From contig NZ_RDQF01000012.1 in assembly GCF_004114425.1 (NCBI RefSeq), forward strand, positions 1-64,000: a stretch of 64,000 nucleotides of DNA, written 5' to 3'. The translations under genes and the position numbers were made by a program. Below the pieces are notes generated by a model, which saw nothing but the letters and a program-made list of their open reading frames with translations, was not told the origin of the DNA and made no database searches. The stretch is from Bradyrhizobium vignae. GTDB taxonomy: Bacteria; Pseudomonadota; Alphaproteobacteria; Rhizobiales; Xanthobacteraceae. Every line of letters begins with the position of its first letter. Positions within the stretch are counted from its first letter, which is position 1. Below are positions 44,944 to 55,215 of the stretch, piece after piece.

Positions 44944-46285
44944 GAATGACGGCCTCCATGCCGGCAGCAAGCTCAAAGATACGGCGATCCGAGCCGCCCG
45001 CGCCCGCAAGCATCAGGCCGACAGGAACGTCGCCCGCGCGATGACAGGGCAGCGAGATGGCGCAGCCGTCGATCATGTTGATCAGGGTGCAATTGCGCAG
45101 CGCGCGCAGGTTCTGAGTGGTGAAGGCCTTGTCGTCGGCGAGATCGGAAATCTTCGGCGGCGTGTTGGCGGTGGTCGGCAGCACCAGGGCGTCATAGGGC
45201 GCAATGCGCGCATTGACGCGCGCGATCAGCGAGCGGCGCTCGTTGAGGAGATCGATGTAGTCGGCCGCGCTCTGCGCCTCGCCGCGCATGATGCGCACCG
45301 ACACGCGAGGATCGTAGACGTCGCCCTTGGACGTGATGAGATAGCGGTGCCAGGCATAGCTCTCGGAGGCAGCGAAGCCGCCCTTGGCGTTCATCGGGCC
45401 GATGTCGTGGAATTCGGACATCTCGATGCGCTCGATGGCGGCGCCATGGTCGGCAAGCGTCTTCAGCGCGCGCTCAAAGGTCTCGGAGACCTCCGCATCG
45501 AGATCATCGAGCGCGATCGTGGTGGGCACCGCCAGCCGCATGCCCTTTACGGGCCGCGGCTTCAGCGCGACGATGGGCTCGTTCGCGAGCACGGCATCGA
45601 GTATGGCACAGCAGCTGACCGATCGCGCCAGCGGCCCGATGCTGTCGAGCGAGAACGACAGCGGCACGGTGCCATCGAGCGGCACGCGCCGCTGCGTCGG
45701 CTTGTAACCGACGATGCCGTTGAAGGCGGCTGGAATGCGGCAGGAGCCGCCGGTGTCGGTACCGAGCGCGCCATGCGCCATGCCGTCGAGCACGGAGACC
45801 GCCGCGCCGGAGGAGGAGCCGCCGGGCACGTGACCTTCGGCCCGGTTCCAGGCGCCCTTCGGCGTGCCGTAATGCGGATTGATACCGATGCCGGAATAGG
45901 CGAACTCGGTCATGTTGGTGCGGCCGATCAGCACGAAGCCGGCCTTGCGCAGCCGCGATACCGTGGCCGCGTCCTGCTCGGCCGCCGGGGAATCGTCGAG
46001 CGCGCGGGAGCCGGCGCGCGTCACCTGGCCCTTGATGTCAAAGAGGTCCTTGATCGAGATCGGGATGCCGGCATAGCGCGAGGGCGCCGCCTTGACCTTG
46101 CGCAGGGCATCCATGGCATCGGCGGTGGTCAGCGCCGCGTCCTTATCGACATGGATGAAGGTGCGGCGGCCCTCACCGGCGGGGTCGGCGATCTTGGCGA
46201 GGCATGCCTCGACCAGCTTGCGGGCGGTGGTGCGGCCGCTTTCGAGGTCTTCGGCGAGCTTCGCCAGTGTCGGAAAATCGGGCAT
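44936..46285 (-). CDS. Amidase of the amidase-signature family
   Basis: 449 residues with the Ser-cisSer-Lys triad: K79 (ISIKDLFD), S157 (PGGSSSGAA) and S181 (GTDTGGSCRIPA). Hydrolyses an amide; the substrate is unknown. It is not GatA of the tRNA amidotransferase since gatB and gatC are absent. It is translationally coupled to DUF2848. Confidence 0.9.
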   Translation of the reverse strand: MPDFPTLAKLAEDLESGRTTARKLVEACLAKIADPAGEGRRTFIHVDKDAALTTADAMDALRKVKAAPSRYAGIPISIKDLFDIKGQVTRAGSRALDDSPAAEQDAATVSRLRKAGFVLIGRTNMTEFAYSGIGINPHYGTPKGAWNRAEGHVPGGSSSGAAVSVLDGMAHGALGTDTGGSCRIPAAFNGIVGYKPTQRRVPLDGTVPLSFSLDSIGPLARSVSCCAILDAVLANEPIVALKPRPVKGMRLAVPTTIALDDLDAEVSETFERALKTLADHGAAIERIEMSEFHDIGPMNAKGGFAASESYAWHRYLITSKGDVYDPRVSVRIMRGEAQSAADYIDLLNERRSLIARVNARIAPYDALVLPTTANTPPKISDLADDKAFTTQNLRALRNCTLINMIDGCAISLPCHRAGDVPVGLMLAGAGGSDRRIFELAAGMEAVIRV

Positions 46286-46460
46286 GTCTGTCTCACGGAA
46301 TATTTCGCGCGCAATCTATAGCTCTGGCTCGGTTCGACACAAGCATTGTGCGCATGATGGCATGCATGCGCATTGCTGGACCGTTGACGCACGATGGTCG
46401 ATTGTCGCATCAAGATCGAAACAGGCGGGCGTGAAGCCTGCCCTTGGGAGGGCGTTCCGA

Positions 46461-46874
46461 ATGGCCGAACCGCAGCGCGCGCGACCGAAACCGACGCCGG
46501 AGACCCAGCATTTCTGGGACGGCACGAAAGCCGGCGAATTGCGCCTGCAGCGCTGCGATGCCTGCGCGCATGTCTACTTCCCGCCGCGCCCGTTCTGCCC
46601 CTCCTGCGCCTCGCGCAAGGTCAGCATCTTCAAGGCGAGCGGCAAGGGCTTCCTCTACAGCTACGTGATCAACCATCGCCCCGCCGCGCCGGGCTTCACG
46701 CCGCCTTACGCCATCGCGGTGGTCGAACTCGACGAAGGCCCGCGGATGATGAGCAACATCATCGATTGCCCGCAGACGCCTGAGGCACTCGAGCTCGACA
46801 TGAAGCTCGAGGTCGCTTTCGAGGCACTCGACGACAAGATCACCCTCCCCGTGTTCCGTCCGGTGAAGGGGTAA
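46461..46874 (+). CDS. Zn-ribbon OB-fold (DUF35) acyl-CoA partner protein
   Basis: 137 residues: a rubredoxin-like zinc ribbon (C32, C35, C46, C49) after an N-terminal helix, then an OB-fold that ends near the C-terminus. Such proteins pair with thiolase-like enzymes, and the next gene, four bases away, is one. A frame from 46092 is open, but the ATG at 46461 follows a GGGAGGG site and fits the family. Confidence 0.9.
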   Translation: MAEPQRARPKPTPETQHFWDGTKAGELRLQRCDACAHVYFPPRPFCPSCASRKVSIFKASGKGFLYSYVINHRPAAPGFTPPYAIAVVELDEGPRMMSNIIDCPQTPEALELDMKLEVAFEALDDKITLPVFRPVKG

Positions 46875-46877
46875 GTC

Positions 46878-48017
46878 ATGCGCAGGAACCAGGTTGCCGT
46901 CGTCGGCGCGGCCGAGACGACCGAGCTCGGTATCATCCCCAACGCCTCGCAGCTCCAGCTCCATGCGGATGCGGCGCTCAATGCCATTGCCGACGCCGGG
47001 CTGAAGCTGTCCGACATCGACGGCTTTGCCACCGCGGTCGAAACACCGCAGCAGGTCTGCCACTATCTCGGCATCAAGCCGACCTGGGTGGACGGCACCT
47101 CGGTCGGCGGCTGCTCTTTCATGCTGCACGTCCGCCATGCGGCGGCGGCGATCGAGGCGGGCCTGTGCAAGACGGTGCTGATCACCCATGCCGAGAGCGG
47201 CAAGTCGATGATCGGCAAGCTGCCGCGCTCGATTCCCGCAGACAGCCTGCAGGGCCAGTTCGAAGCGCCCTATGGCGTCTACGGCCCGCCGAGCATGTTC
47301 CCAATTCCCGTGCTGCGCTTCATGAAGACCTACGGCATCACGCATGAGCAGCTTGCTTCGGTGGCGGTGGTGCAGCGGGAATGGGCGGCGAAGAATCCGC
47401 GCGCGATGATGAAGGACCCGATCACGGTCGCCGATGTGCTCAACTCGCGTATGATCGCCTATCCGTTCCGGCTGCTGCAATGCTGTCTCGTCACCGACGG
47501 CGGCGGCGCGCTGATCCTGACCTCGGCCGACCGTGCCAGGGATTTTCCAAGGAAGCCCGTCTACATCATGGGCACGGGCGAGAGCGTGGAAACGCCGATG
47601 GTCAGCCAGATGGAGACGTTCAACTCCTCGCGCGCGTTCAAAGTTGCGGGCCCGCTGGCCTTCAAGGAGGCCGGCATCACACACAAGGACGTCGATCACC
47701 TCATGATCTACGATGCCTTTGCGCATCTGCCGCTGTTCGGCCTCGGCGATCTCGGCTTCATGCCGTACGAGGAGACCGGGAAGTTCATCGCCGACGGCAA
47801 CACGCGGCCGGGCGGGAAACTGCCCCTCAACACCAATGGCGGCGGTTTGAGCTACATGCATTCCGGCATGTACGGCATGTACGCGCTTCAGGAGAGCGTG
47901 CGCCAGATGCGCGGGATCGCACCGGCGCAGGTGCCGAATGCGAAGATTTCGGTGTGCCATGGCGTCGGCGGCATGTTCGCGGCATCGGGCACGATCGTGT
48001 TCACGAACGAGAGGTAA
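46878..48017 (+). CDS. Thiolase-family acetyl-CoA acetyltransferase (SCP-x-like)
   Basis: 379 residues of the thiolase fold: VAVVGAAETTELGI at the start, GTSVGGCSFMLHVRHAAAAI, and the C-terminal KISVCHGVGGMFAASGTIVF, where VCHGVG carries the His of the active site. The first-half nucleophilic Cys is in the GGCSF segment rather than the usual position of degradative thiolases, as in the SCP-x/unclassified group. It works with the DUF35 protein, probably in cleavage of a side-chain or branched acyl-CoA. Confidence 0.87.
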   Translation: MRRNQVAVVGAAETTELGIIPNASQLQLHADAALNAIADAGLKLSDIDGFATAVETPQQVCHYLGIKPTWVDGTSVGGCSFMLHVRHAAAAIEAGLCKTVLITHAESGKSMIGKLPRSIPADSLQGQFEAPYGVYGPPSMFPIPVLRFMKTYGITHEQLASVAVVQREWAAKNPRAMMKDPITVADVLNSRMIAYPFRLLQCCLVTDGGGALILTSADRARDFPRKPVYIMGTGESVETPMVSQMETFNSSRAFKVAGPLAFKEAGITHKDVDHLMIYDAFAHLPLFGLGDLGFMPYEETGKFIADGNTRPGGKLPLNTNGGGLSYMHSGMYGMYALQESVRQMRGIAPAQVPNAKISVCHGVGGMFAASGTIVFTNER

Positions 48018-48038
48018 GCGGCTCGGACAACATTTGCT

Positions 48039-48112
48039 CGTCATTGCCGGGCTTGACCCGGCAATCCATCCTCTTCTGAAGATGGATGCGCGGGTCACGC
48101 CCGCGCGTGACG
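48039..48112. repeat. Palindromic intergenic repeat (family A, diverged)
   Basis: CGTCATTGCCGGGCTTGACCCGGCAATCCATC and GATGGATGCGCGGGTCACGCCCGCGCGTGACG form a hairpin; compare 20298-20384 and 50318-50404. Confidence 0.7.
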
Positions 48113-48156
48113 AGCTTGGTTAGCTGCGGCCGCGACGGCAACATAGAGAGGCTAGC

Positions 48157-49071
48157 ATGACGAAATCACTGCAAGACAAGGTCATCATCGTCACCGGCGC
48201 AGGCCGCGGCATCGGGCGCGAGATCGCGCTGCTGTGTGCGGCCGAAGGCGCCAAGGTCGTGGTCAACGATCCCGGCGGGGCCGCCGACGGCGCCGGCTCG
48301 AACGCCGCGCCCGCCGAGGAAGTGGTCGAGGAGATCAAGAAGCGCGGCGGCAGCGCGGTCGCCAATTTCGAAAGCGTCGCGGAAGCGATCCCCGCCAGCA
48401 AGATCGTGAAGACCGCGACCGATCATTTCGGCCGGCTCGACGGCGTCGTCAACAATGCCGGCATCCTGCGCGACATGATCTTCCATAAGATGAGCGTGGA
48501 AGCATTCGAGGCCGTCATCAAGGTGCACCTGATGGGCTCGTTCTACGTCAGCCACGCTGCGGCGCGGATCTTCCGCGAGCAGGAGTCGGGCTCCTTCGTG
48601 CATTTCACCTCGACCTCCGGCCTGATCGGCAACTTTGGACAAGCGAATTACGCCGCGGCCAAGCTCGGCATCGTGGGGCTGTCGAAGTCGATCGCGCTCG
48701 ACATGGGCCGCTTCAATGTCCGCTCCAACTGCGTCTCGCCGTTCGCCTGGACGCGCATGATCGGCACCATCCCGACCGAGACCGAGGCGGAGAAGGCGCG
48801 GGTCGAGAAGATCAAGCAGATGGGACCGGAGAAGATCGCGCCGCTCTGCGGCTATCTGCTCGGCGATTCCGCCAAGGACGTCACCGGCCAGATCTTCGGC
48901 GTGCGCATGAACGAGATCTTCCTGTTCAGCCAGAACCGCCCGATCCGCTCGGTGCAGCGGAGCGAAGGCTGGACGCCGCAATCCATCGCGGAACACGGCA
49001 TGCCGGCGCTGAAGGGCTCGTTCTACAAGCTCGACCGCTCCGCCGACATCTTTACTTGGGATCCCGTCTAG
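48157..49071 (+). CDS. Short-chain dehydrogenase, MFE-2-like 3-hydroxyacyl-CoA type
   Basis: 304 residues of the SDR family: TGAGRGIG at 13-20, VVNDPGGAADG (NAD-preferring acidic residue), NNAGILRD, then S-x-Y-x3-K (TSGLIGNFGQANYAAAKLG). The form with the AAPAEEVVEEIKKRGGSA insertion resembles the dehydrogenase of peroxisomal MFE-2 and related bacterial proteins. It fits beta-oxidation with the thiolase just upstream. Confidence 0.87.
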   Translation: MTKSLQDKVIIVTGAGRGIGREIALLCAAEGAKVVVNDPGGAADGAGSNAAPAEEVVEEIKKRGGSAVANFESVAEAIPASKIVKTATDHFGRLDGVVNNAGILRDMIFHKMSVEAFEAVIKVHLMGSFYVSHAAARIFREQESGSFVHFTSTSGLIGNFGQANYAAAKLGIVGLSKSIALDMGRFNVRSNCVSPFAWTRMIGTIPTETEAEKARVEKIKQMGPEKIAPLCGYLLGDSAKDVTGQIFGVRMNEIFLFSQNRPIRSVQRSEGWTPQSIAEHGMPALKGSFYKLDRSADIFTWDPV

Positions 49072-49187
49072 CCGCATTTCCGGCATTCCTGCCCTGCGAT
49101 CTTCGGTTGTCTCGGCCGGAGATCGCCCCGGTTTACGCCTGAATGCGGGCGAATGGTGTCCTCCCAACGAAACTTTGGGAGGAAACC

Positions 49188-50300
49188 ATGACAAGAATAC
49201 TGACCAACCCCGACGACACAACGGCCAGCAGCGGTCTCGACCGCCGCACCCTGCTGCAAGGTGCGGCGACACTCGCTGCATCGACCTTGCTCGCCTCCAA
49301 CGCCGACGCCCGCGACTTCGGGGCCAACGCCGAGCCGCAGCGCTATCCCGACCCAGACATCGTCGTCATCGACCCCAAACGCTTCAAGGCCAAGGTCGGC
49401 AACACCGCGATCAAGCGGCTCTATACCGGCTGCCTCTGGGCGGAGGGGCCGGCGTGGAACGCGCAAGGCCAATATCTCGTCTGGAGCGACATCCCGGCCA
49501 ACCGGCAGCTGCGCTATCTCGACGACGACGGCCACATCTCCGAGCAGTTCCACAAGCCGTCGAACGAGGCCAACGGCAATTCATTCGACACCGAGGGACG
49601 TCAGATCAGTGCCGAGCGCACCCGTCTTGTCCGCTACGAGCATGACGGTTCGGTGACAGCGCTGGCCGAGCAGGCAAACGGCAAGCCGCTCAACGGCCCG
49701 AACGACATGGTCGTGCATCCCAACGACAAAGCAATCTGGTTCACCGATCCCGGCTACGGCGCGATCAGCATCTACGAGGGCAAGCTCGCCAACACAGGCT
49801 CGGTTCAGCCACACCAGAAGGAAGCCGTCTATCGCCTCGACACGCAAACTGGCCAACTGGCGAAAGTCGCGGACGAGCCGTTCAAGCCGAACGGCATCGC
49901 CTTCTCCCACGACTACAAGAAGCTCTATGTCTGCGACACCGGCATCACGCATTATCCGCAGGCCGAGAACGTGGTGTGGTCCTACGACATCGACGGGACG
50001 AAGCTGTCGAACCCGAAGAAGCTGATCGACATGAAGCTCGAGGGCAAGTCGGGCTTCCCGGACGGATTGCGCGTCGACACCGAAGGCAACATCTGGGTCG
50101 GCGCTGGCTGGGTCGGGCCGGGCTACGACGGCGTGCAGGTGTTCGCACCGAACGACGGTGCGCGCATCGGCCAGATCCTGCTGCCGGAGACCTGCGCCAA
50201 TGTCTGCTTCGGCGGCAAGAAGCGCAACCGCCTGTTCATGACCGCGAGCCAGTCGCTCTATGCGGTCTATGTGGAGACGCAGGGGGCGCATTTCTGTTGA
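49188..50300 (+). CDS. SMP-30/gluconolactonase-family exported protein
   Basis: 370 residues with a twin-arginine signal (LDRRTLLQGAATLAASTLLA, residues about 17-36) chosen from the ATG at 49188 with a GGAGG site. The mature part is a six-bladed beta-propeller of the SMP-30 type: LWAEGPAWNAQGQYLVWSDI, NGPNDMVVHPND, DGLRVDTEGNIWVGAG, with the acidic metal ligands in these blades. Likely a periplasmic lactonase. It is monocistronic and followed by a family A repeat. Confidence 0.87.
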   Translation: MTRILTNPDDTTASSGLDRRTLLQGAATLAASTLLASNADARDFGANAEPQRYPDPDIVVIDPKRFKAKVGNTAIKRLYTGCLWAEGPAWNAQGQYLVWSDIPANRQLRYLDDDGHISEQFHKPSNEANGNSFDTEGRQISAERTRLVRYEHDGSVTALAEQANGKPLNGPNDMVVHPNDKAIWFTDPGYGAISIYEGKLANTGSVQPHQKEAVYRLDTQTGQLAKVADEPFKPNGIAFSHDYKKLYVCDTGITHYPQAENVVWSYDIDGTKLSNPKKLIDMKLEGKSGFPDGLRVDTEGNIWVGAGWVGPGYDGVQVFAPNDGARIGQILLPETCANVCFGGKKRNRLFMTASQSLYAVYVETQGAHFC

Positions 50301-50317
50301 ATGCCCCGCACTCTGTT

Positions 50318-50404
50318 CGTCATGCCCGGGCTTGACCCGGGCATCCACGCCTGTCCCGTGGTTGCAGAGGCACGTGGATGGCCGGGTCAAGCCCGGCCGT
50401 GACG
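50318..50404. repeat. Palindromic intergenic repeat (family A)
   Basis: Arms CGTCATGCCCGGGCTTGACC... and ...GGTCAAGCCCGGCCGTGACG are near-perfect complements of about 32 bases. It lies between convergent genes and may act as a bidirectional mRNA-end hairpin. Confidence 0.8.
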
Positions 50405-50431
50405 AGCGAGGGTGCGGCGGGCTGCCTCGCC

Positions 50432-53230
50432 CTACCCCGTATTCCGCAACCCCGCCGAGATTCCGTTGATCGTCAGCTGAATCCCGCGCAGCACCTGCTC
50501 GTCGGGATTCTGCGCGCGGTGCTCTTTCAAGAGCTCGACCTGCACGTGGTTGAGCGGATCGAGATAGGGGAAACGGTGCCGCACCGAGCGCTCCAGCAGC
50601 GGATTGCCTTGCAGCAAGCGGTCCTGCCCCATGATGTCGAGCAGCGTCTCGATGCAGGAATGCCACTCGCGGCGGATGCGGCCGAAGATCTTCTCGCGCA
50701 AAGCTTCGTCCGGCACGAGCTCGGCATAGCGCGAGGCGATCGCGATCGAGCTCTTCGCCAGCACCATGTCCATGTTCGAGAGCAGCATGCGGAAGAACGG
50801 CCATTCCGTGTAGAGCTCTTTCAGGAACGGCATGCCCTTGTCGGGATGCTCCGCAATCCACTGCTCGACCGCGCTGCCGAAGCCGTACCAGCCCGGCAGC
50901 ATCAGGCGGCATTGCGCCCAGGAGAACACCCAGGGGATCGCGCGCAGATCCTCGATCGCGCGGGTCTTCTTGCGCGAGGCCGGGCGGCTGCCGATGTTCA
51001 GCGTTGCGATCTCGTTGATGACCGTGGAAGCCCAGAAGTAATCGACAAAGCCCTCGGTCTCGTAGACGAGGCCGCGATAGGCCTTGAAGGCGAGGTTCGA
51101 CAATTCATCCATCGCAGTCAGGTATTCGCGGCGCGGCGCGCTCTGGCGCGGATGCAGCAGACTTGCTTCGAGCGTTGCCGCGGCGAGGATCTCCAGATTG
51201 TTGCGTCCGACCTCGGCGTTGGAATATTTCGACGAGATGATTTCGCCCTGCTCGGTGATGCGGATCTGGCCGTTCACGGCGCCGCCGGGCTGCGCGATGA
51301 TGGCGTCATAGCTCGGCCCACCGCCTCGGCCGACCGAGCCGCCGCGGCCATGAAAGAGACGCAGCCGCACATGATGGCGCTCGAATACCTCGACGAGGCC
51401 GATCTCGGCCTTGTAGAGCTCCCAGCCGGAAGTTACGAAGCCGCCGTCCTTGTTCGAGTCGGAATAGCCGAGCATCACCTCCTGCACGCTGCCGCGGCTG
51501 TCGACGAGGCGGCGGTAATCGTGCAGCGACAGCATGCGGTCCATGATGCCGCTCGAGGCCTGCAGATCCTCGATGGTCTCGAACAGCGGCACGATGTTGA
51601 TGGCGCTGCGCCCTGAAGGATGGACCAGGCCCACTTCCTTCAGGAGCACGGCGACCTCGAGCATGTCGGACATGCCCTTGCACATCGAGATGATGCATTG
51701 GGGAATGGCATCCGAGCCGAATTTCGCATGCGCTTCCGCGGCGGCATGGAAGACGTTGAGCTCGCCCATGGTCTCGTCGCTGTACTTGACGAAGGGCGAC
51801 ACCAGCGCGCGCGTCGAGCGCAATTCATTGGTGAGCAGCGAGATGCGCGCGTCCTCGCCGAGCGCGAGATAGGACATGCCGGGGTTGGCGGCGTCCATCA
51901 GCTCGGCAATTGTGCGCTCGTGCACCGCCGAGTTCTGGCGGATGTCGAGCCGCGCCAGATGGAAGCCGAAGCAGTCCACCGCGCGCCGCAAATGCCGCAA
52001 CCGGCCGCGGGCGATAACGCGCGCGTTGTTGGAGACCAGCGAGCGATGCAGCACGTCGAGATCGGCCTGCAGCTCCCTGACACTCTCGTATGGCGCCGCT
52101 TTGCCGACCGGCCGGCGCGTGATCTCGACCTCGAGCTTTTCGGCCGTCGCGGTCAGGCGCGCATAGATGCCGGAAACCGCAAGGCGATAAGGCTCGCCGC
52201 TCCGGTGCGGCGAGGTGTCCGGCGAGCGCTCCGCCAAGGTGCGCAGCTCCTCGGAGACGTCGGCGAGATGCGCCGCGATCGACAGCTCCGAGCCGAGCAC
52301 GTGCAACTCGTTCAGATAGAACTGCATCACCCGGCTCGACTGCAGCCGCAGCGTGCCGCGCATCACGTCGGCGGTGACGAAGGGATTGCCGTCGCGGTCG
52401 CCGCCGATCCAGCTGCCCATGCGCAGGAACGAGGCGAGCTCGCTCGCAGCCTGTTCGCCGCGCTCGTCCAGCCGGTCCTCCAGCGCGTTGATCAGGCGTG
52501 GCACCTCGCGCAGGAAAGTGTAGTCGTAGAACGACAGGCCGTTGGCGACCTCATCGAGCACGGTGAGCTTGGTCCGGCGCAAGAGATTGGTCTGCCACAG
52601 CGTCAGCACCTCGCGGCGGAGCTGCTCGTCGCTGGCGTCGGCCTCCTCCGCTGTCATGGCGACCCGCTCGCGGCGGTCGAGCAGGGCTGCGATCTCCATC
52701 TCGCGGTCCATGGTGCTCTTGCGGCGGACCTCGGTCGGGTGCGCGGTCAGCACCGGGCTGACCAGCGCGGTCTTGAAGAAGTTGCGCAGCTGGTCAGGGC
52801 CGATGCCGGCGTCCCTGGCATGGGCGAGCGTTTCCGCCAGCACGCCGGAGCCGCCACTCCTGGCGGCGCTGCGCGCGCGCATCTGGCGAATGTTGTTCTG
52901 GTCCTCGGCGATGTTGGCAAGGTGCGAGAAATAGCTGAAGGCACGGACGATCCGCACCGTCTCGGAGATCGACATGCTATCGAGGATCTGCTCGAGCTCG
53001 CGGCGGGCGAGCCGGTCCTCATCGCGGTGAAACCGGATCGAGGTCTGCCTGATACGCTCGACCAGGTCGAATACGTCGGCCCCTTCCTGGTCGCGGACGG
53101 TGTCGCCGAGGATGCGCCCGAGCAGGCGGATGTCGTCCCGCAGCCGCGCATCGGCCTCCATCGCCTGGACGTCCTCAGGGCGATTGGGGCGATGCTCACT
53201 GGCGTCGGATGGTACGGTCTGGAGGGACAT
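50432..53230 (-). CDS. ppc: Phosphoenolpyruvate carboxylase
   Basis: Adds bicarbonate to PEP to make oxaloacetate (anaplerosis). The 932 residues include the catalytic histidine H164 ([13 protein letters not shown]), the [12 protein letters not shown] site, [13 protein letters not shown], the glycine loop [19 protein letters not shown], and the C-terminal GLRNTG end that is conserved in the family and involved in allosteric control. Start at 53230. Upstream lies a repeat-filled gap of almost 570 bases. Confidence 0.97.
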   Translation of the reverse strand: MSLQTVPSDASEHRPNRPEDVQAMEADARLRDDIRLLGRILGDTVRDQEGADVFDLVERIRQTSIRFHRDEDRLARRELEQILDSMSISETVRIVRAFSYFSHLANIAEDQNNIRQMRARSAARSGGSGVLAETLAHARDAGIGPDQLRNFFKTALVSPVLTAHPTEVRRKSTMDREMEIAALLDRRERVAMTAEEADASDEQLRREVLTLWQTNLLRRTKLTVLDEVANGLSFYDYTFLREVPRLINALEDRLDERGEQAASELASFLRMGSWIGGDRDGNPFVTADVMRGTLRLQSSRVMQFYLNELHVLGSELSIAAHLADVSEELRTLAERSPDTSPHRSGEPYRLAVSGIYARLTATAEKLEVEITRRPVGKAAPYESVRELQADLDVLHRSLVSNNARVIARGRLRHLRRAVDCFGFHLARLDIRQNSAVHERTIAELMDAANPGMSYLALGEDARISLLTNELRSTRALVSPFVKYSDETMGELNVFHAAAEAHAKFGSDAIPQCIISMCKGMSDMLEVAVLLKEVGLVHPSGRSAINIVPLFETIEDLQASSGIMDRMLSLHDYRRLVDSRGSVQEVMLGYSDSNKDGGFVTSGWELYKAEIGLVEVFERHHVRLRLFHGRGGSVGRGGGPSYDAIIAQPGGAVNGQIRITEQGEIISSKYSNAEVGRNNLEILAAATLEASLLHPRQSAPRREYLTAMDELSNLAFKAYRGLVYETEGFVDYFWASTVINEIATLNIGSRPASRKKTRAIEDLRAIPWVFSWAQCRLMLPGWYGFGSAVEQWIAEHPDKGMPFLKELYTEWPFFRMLLSNMDMVLAKSSIAIASRYAELVPDEALREKIFGRIRREWHSCIETLLDIMGQDRLLQGNPLLERSVRHRFPYLDPLNHVQVELLKEHRAQNPDEQVLRGIQLTINGISAGLRNTG

Positions 53231-53799
53231 GGCTCGCTCCCCTTCAAGCGCTCTCTTGAAGAGCTGGCTCGGCTCCCCGGTCGGGAGGAGTGTGCGCTAT
53301 TTTTCTACCGCAGTGCAAGGTGAAGTTGGGGGCGGTGCACACTGCCGGCGAGGCTCGCGTCCCGGACGCGCTGCAACGCCCTTGGCGTTGCGGGCGTTGC
53401 GGCGCAGAGCCGGGACCAGGAGCCGAAGAGCACATCGCCGCATTCTGGGCCCCGGCTCTGCAGTGCATCACCCCGCACCGGACGATGCCTTGCATTGCCG
53501 GGGGCGCGCTGCGCTGCGTCCGGGGCACAAGAAAACAATCAGTCTTTCAACAAGCATCTCTTCGCGGTCTCGCGGCGCGCTCCGCCCGAGCTCTGCTGAC
53601 CGTTTCGCCCTCATCGAGAAGAAAGGGCGCAGGGAAGGCCGGGCGCCGGCTGGCACCCAGGGTCCGCACGCGAGAAACGCACGCGGGTTGACCACAGGTG
53701 ATGCCGGGCTCCCGGCCTTCCCTGCGCAATGGTTTTACGGCTTATGGCGCGCTCTTTTTTCCCTGCACGTGGTGTACTGACAAAGCGAGGGTCTCGGCT
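53231..53799. repeat. Repeat-rich gap upstream of ppc
   Basis: No gene is supported. Bases 53354-53528 match family D elements (compare 34551-34688): CGTCCCGGACGCGCTGC, CTTGGCGTTGCGGGCG, GGCCCCGGCTCTGC, CGCTGCGCTGCGTCCGGGGC. Bases 53614-53760 hold another inverted element (family E), with GGCGCAGGGAAGGCCGGGC facing GGGCTCCCGGCCTTCCCTGC. The ppc promoter should be near 53240-53340. The small open frames in this gap follow the repeat. Confidence 0.65.
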
Positions 53800-55095
53800 T
53801 CACGAGGGTCTTCGGAGCTGTCGCGAGAGAGCGATCTCGGCCTCCGCCTCCTTGATTGTGTCGAGAACGTTTTTCACGGAGGCTTCCAGATTGGATACGA
53901 GATCTGGATCGGCCTCGATCCGCGGTGGACAAAGTAAGTAGACGGGGCGAGCATCGCCAACTTGTGGTTCGGAGCGACGCGTCGCAGCATAGGCTAACAC
54001 GCGTTGGGCATACCCATGGCGAATGAGCAATGGGACAAGACCAAGTGCCACGAGTGCCATCATCATGACCAGCCCTTCGAGTGACCTCGTTATCGACGCG
54101 TCGTGATGTTCGATGATGGATGGCGGGCTGACTTGAGCGACATCCGCGTCTACGAGTGCCGTGCCGATCGTTTCCTCGCTTTTGCGCTCGATCGCGGGTG
54201 GCGACGTGACCTTAATTACATCCGCCGGGACATCTACCGGCGCCGCGCCAGTCCTTTGCTCTTCCTGACGCTCGATCACGGATGGCGGCGCTGCCTGAAC
54301 TTCGACCCGCGAGCGATTTACCGGTCCGCTGGCAGCTGTCGCATCATCGCGCCCTCGGCGATGGGCGTCCACTGAGGTTCGCGCCCCGAACGATTGCACA
54401 GATTTCTGGTCCGACAATATCTTCCGCATTTCGTGCGGCTTGATCCTTGTTCGCTGAGCCTTGTGAAGCCTGTGGAGATCAGATGAGGGCGCTGCGTACC
54501 TCCACATATCCCACCGCAGCCGGGGCGCGCGTTCGCGGAACCCATAAAAAAAAGTATCGCCACGAACCCAACCACCGCGAGGCCAAGCATTGCTTCTTTG
54601 GATCATCTGCATGTTCGTGCCCAGCCGGCTCGAGTAGGGCAAGCTGGATGCACCAGCATAATCATGGCCCCCGCCATAACCGCCACCGGCACCGCCGTTC
54701 GCAGATCCAGCACCACCAGCGTCACCCCCACCACCGCTGCCGGCACCACCAGCGCTTCCTGCACCACCTCCCGCGCCACCGGCACCACTGCCGCCAGCTC
54801 CAGCGCCTCCCGCGCCACCGGCACCACTGCCGCCAGCTCCGGCGCCACCGGCACCACCGCTGCCAGCTCCAGCGCCACCGGCACCACCGCCGCCGCCGCC
54901 ACCACCGCTGCCGCCACCACCACCGCTGCCGCCACCACCACCGCTGCCGCCACCACCACCACCGCCACCACCGCCGCCACCACCACCACCGCCACCACCG
55001 CTCCCGTGGCCAAAGGCCTGGGTGATGACCGGCGGGTTAATCAAGGTGATCAACAACGCTGCTATGACAGTAGACTTGATCACCGATCTGAGCAT
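53800..55095 (-). CDS. Glycine-rich membrane-associated protein
   Basis: 431 residues from the ATG at 55095, which follows GGAGG. A signal peptide or first helix (MLRSVIKSTVIAALLITLIN) is followed from about residue 30 to 150 by an almost pure Gly/Ser/Ala tract. The rest is charged and Pro/Ser-rich, with a likely transmembrane helix near 335-357 (GLVMMMALVALGLVPLL) and a short helical tail rich in Glu/Lys (NVLDTIKEAEAEIALSR). I do not recognise a family. The Gly tract arises from CCACCG-type microsatellite DNA (about 54660-55012), so its length may vary between strains. It may be a surface or cell-wall-like protein. Confidence 0.6.
   Translation of the reverse strand: MLRSVIKSTVIAALLITLINPPVITQAFGHGSGGGGGGGGGGGGGGGGGGSGGGGGSGGGGGSGGGGGGGGAGGAGAGSGGAGGAGAGGSGAGGAGGAGAGGSGAGGAGGGAGSAGGAGSGGGGDAGGAGSANGGAGGGYGGGHDYAGASSLPYSSRLGTNMQMIQRSNAWPRGGWVRGDTFFYGFRERAPRLRWDMWRYAAPSSDLHRLHKAQRTRIKPHEMRKILSDQKSVQSFGARTSVDAHRRGRDDATAASGPVNRSRVEVQAAPPSVIERQEEQRTGAAPVDVPADVIKVTSPPAIERKSEETIGTALVDADVAQVSPPSIIEHHDASITRSLEGLVMMMALVALGLVPLLIRHGYAQRVLAYAATRRSEPQVGDARPVYLLCPPRIEADPDLVSNLEASVKNVLDTIKEAEAEIALSRQLRRPS
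54660..55012. repeat. Glycine-codon microsatellite
   Basis: Long runs of CCACCG, CCACCA and related units (plus strand), encoding the Gly-rich tract of the minus-strand gene. It produces artificial Thr/His-rich open frames on the plus strand. The region is prone to slippage. Confidence 0.8.
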
Positions 55096-55215
55096 ATCTG
55101 CCTCCAATGGCGCCCTATTTCTTTGGCGCGGCAGCACTCTTCAGAGGCCCAGAAGCGGAACGGGGCCGAGTTCATCAAGCTAGCGGTGCTTGCTGTTGCC
55201 CGACCTAGCTTTTCA

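Noticed and set aside
51620..53323. Plus-strand open frame of 567 codons opposite ppc
   Set aside because: Shadow of phosphoenolpyruvate carboxylase, whose motifs are complete on the minus strand.
54660..55012. Possible CRISPR-like array
   Set aside because: Repeat units are 3-9 bases and continuous, with no unique spacers of constant length and no cas genes.
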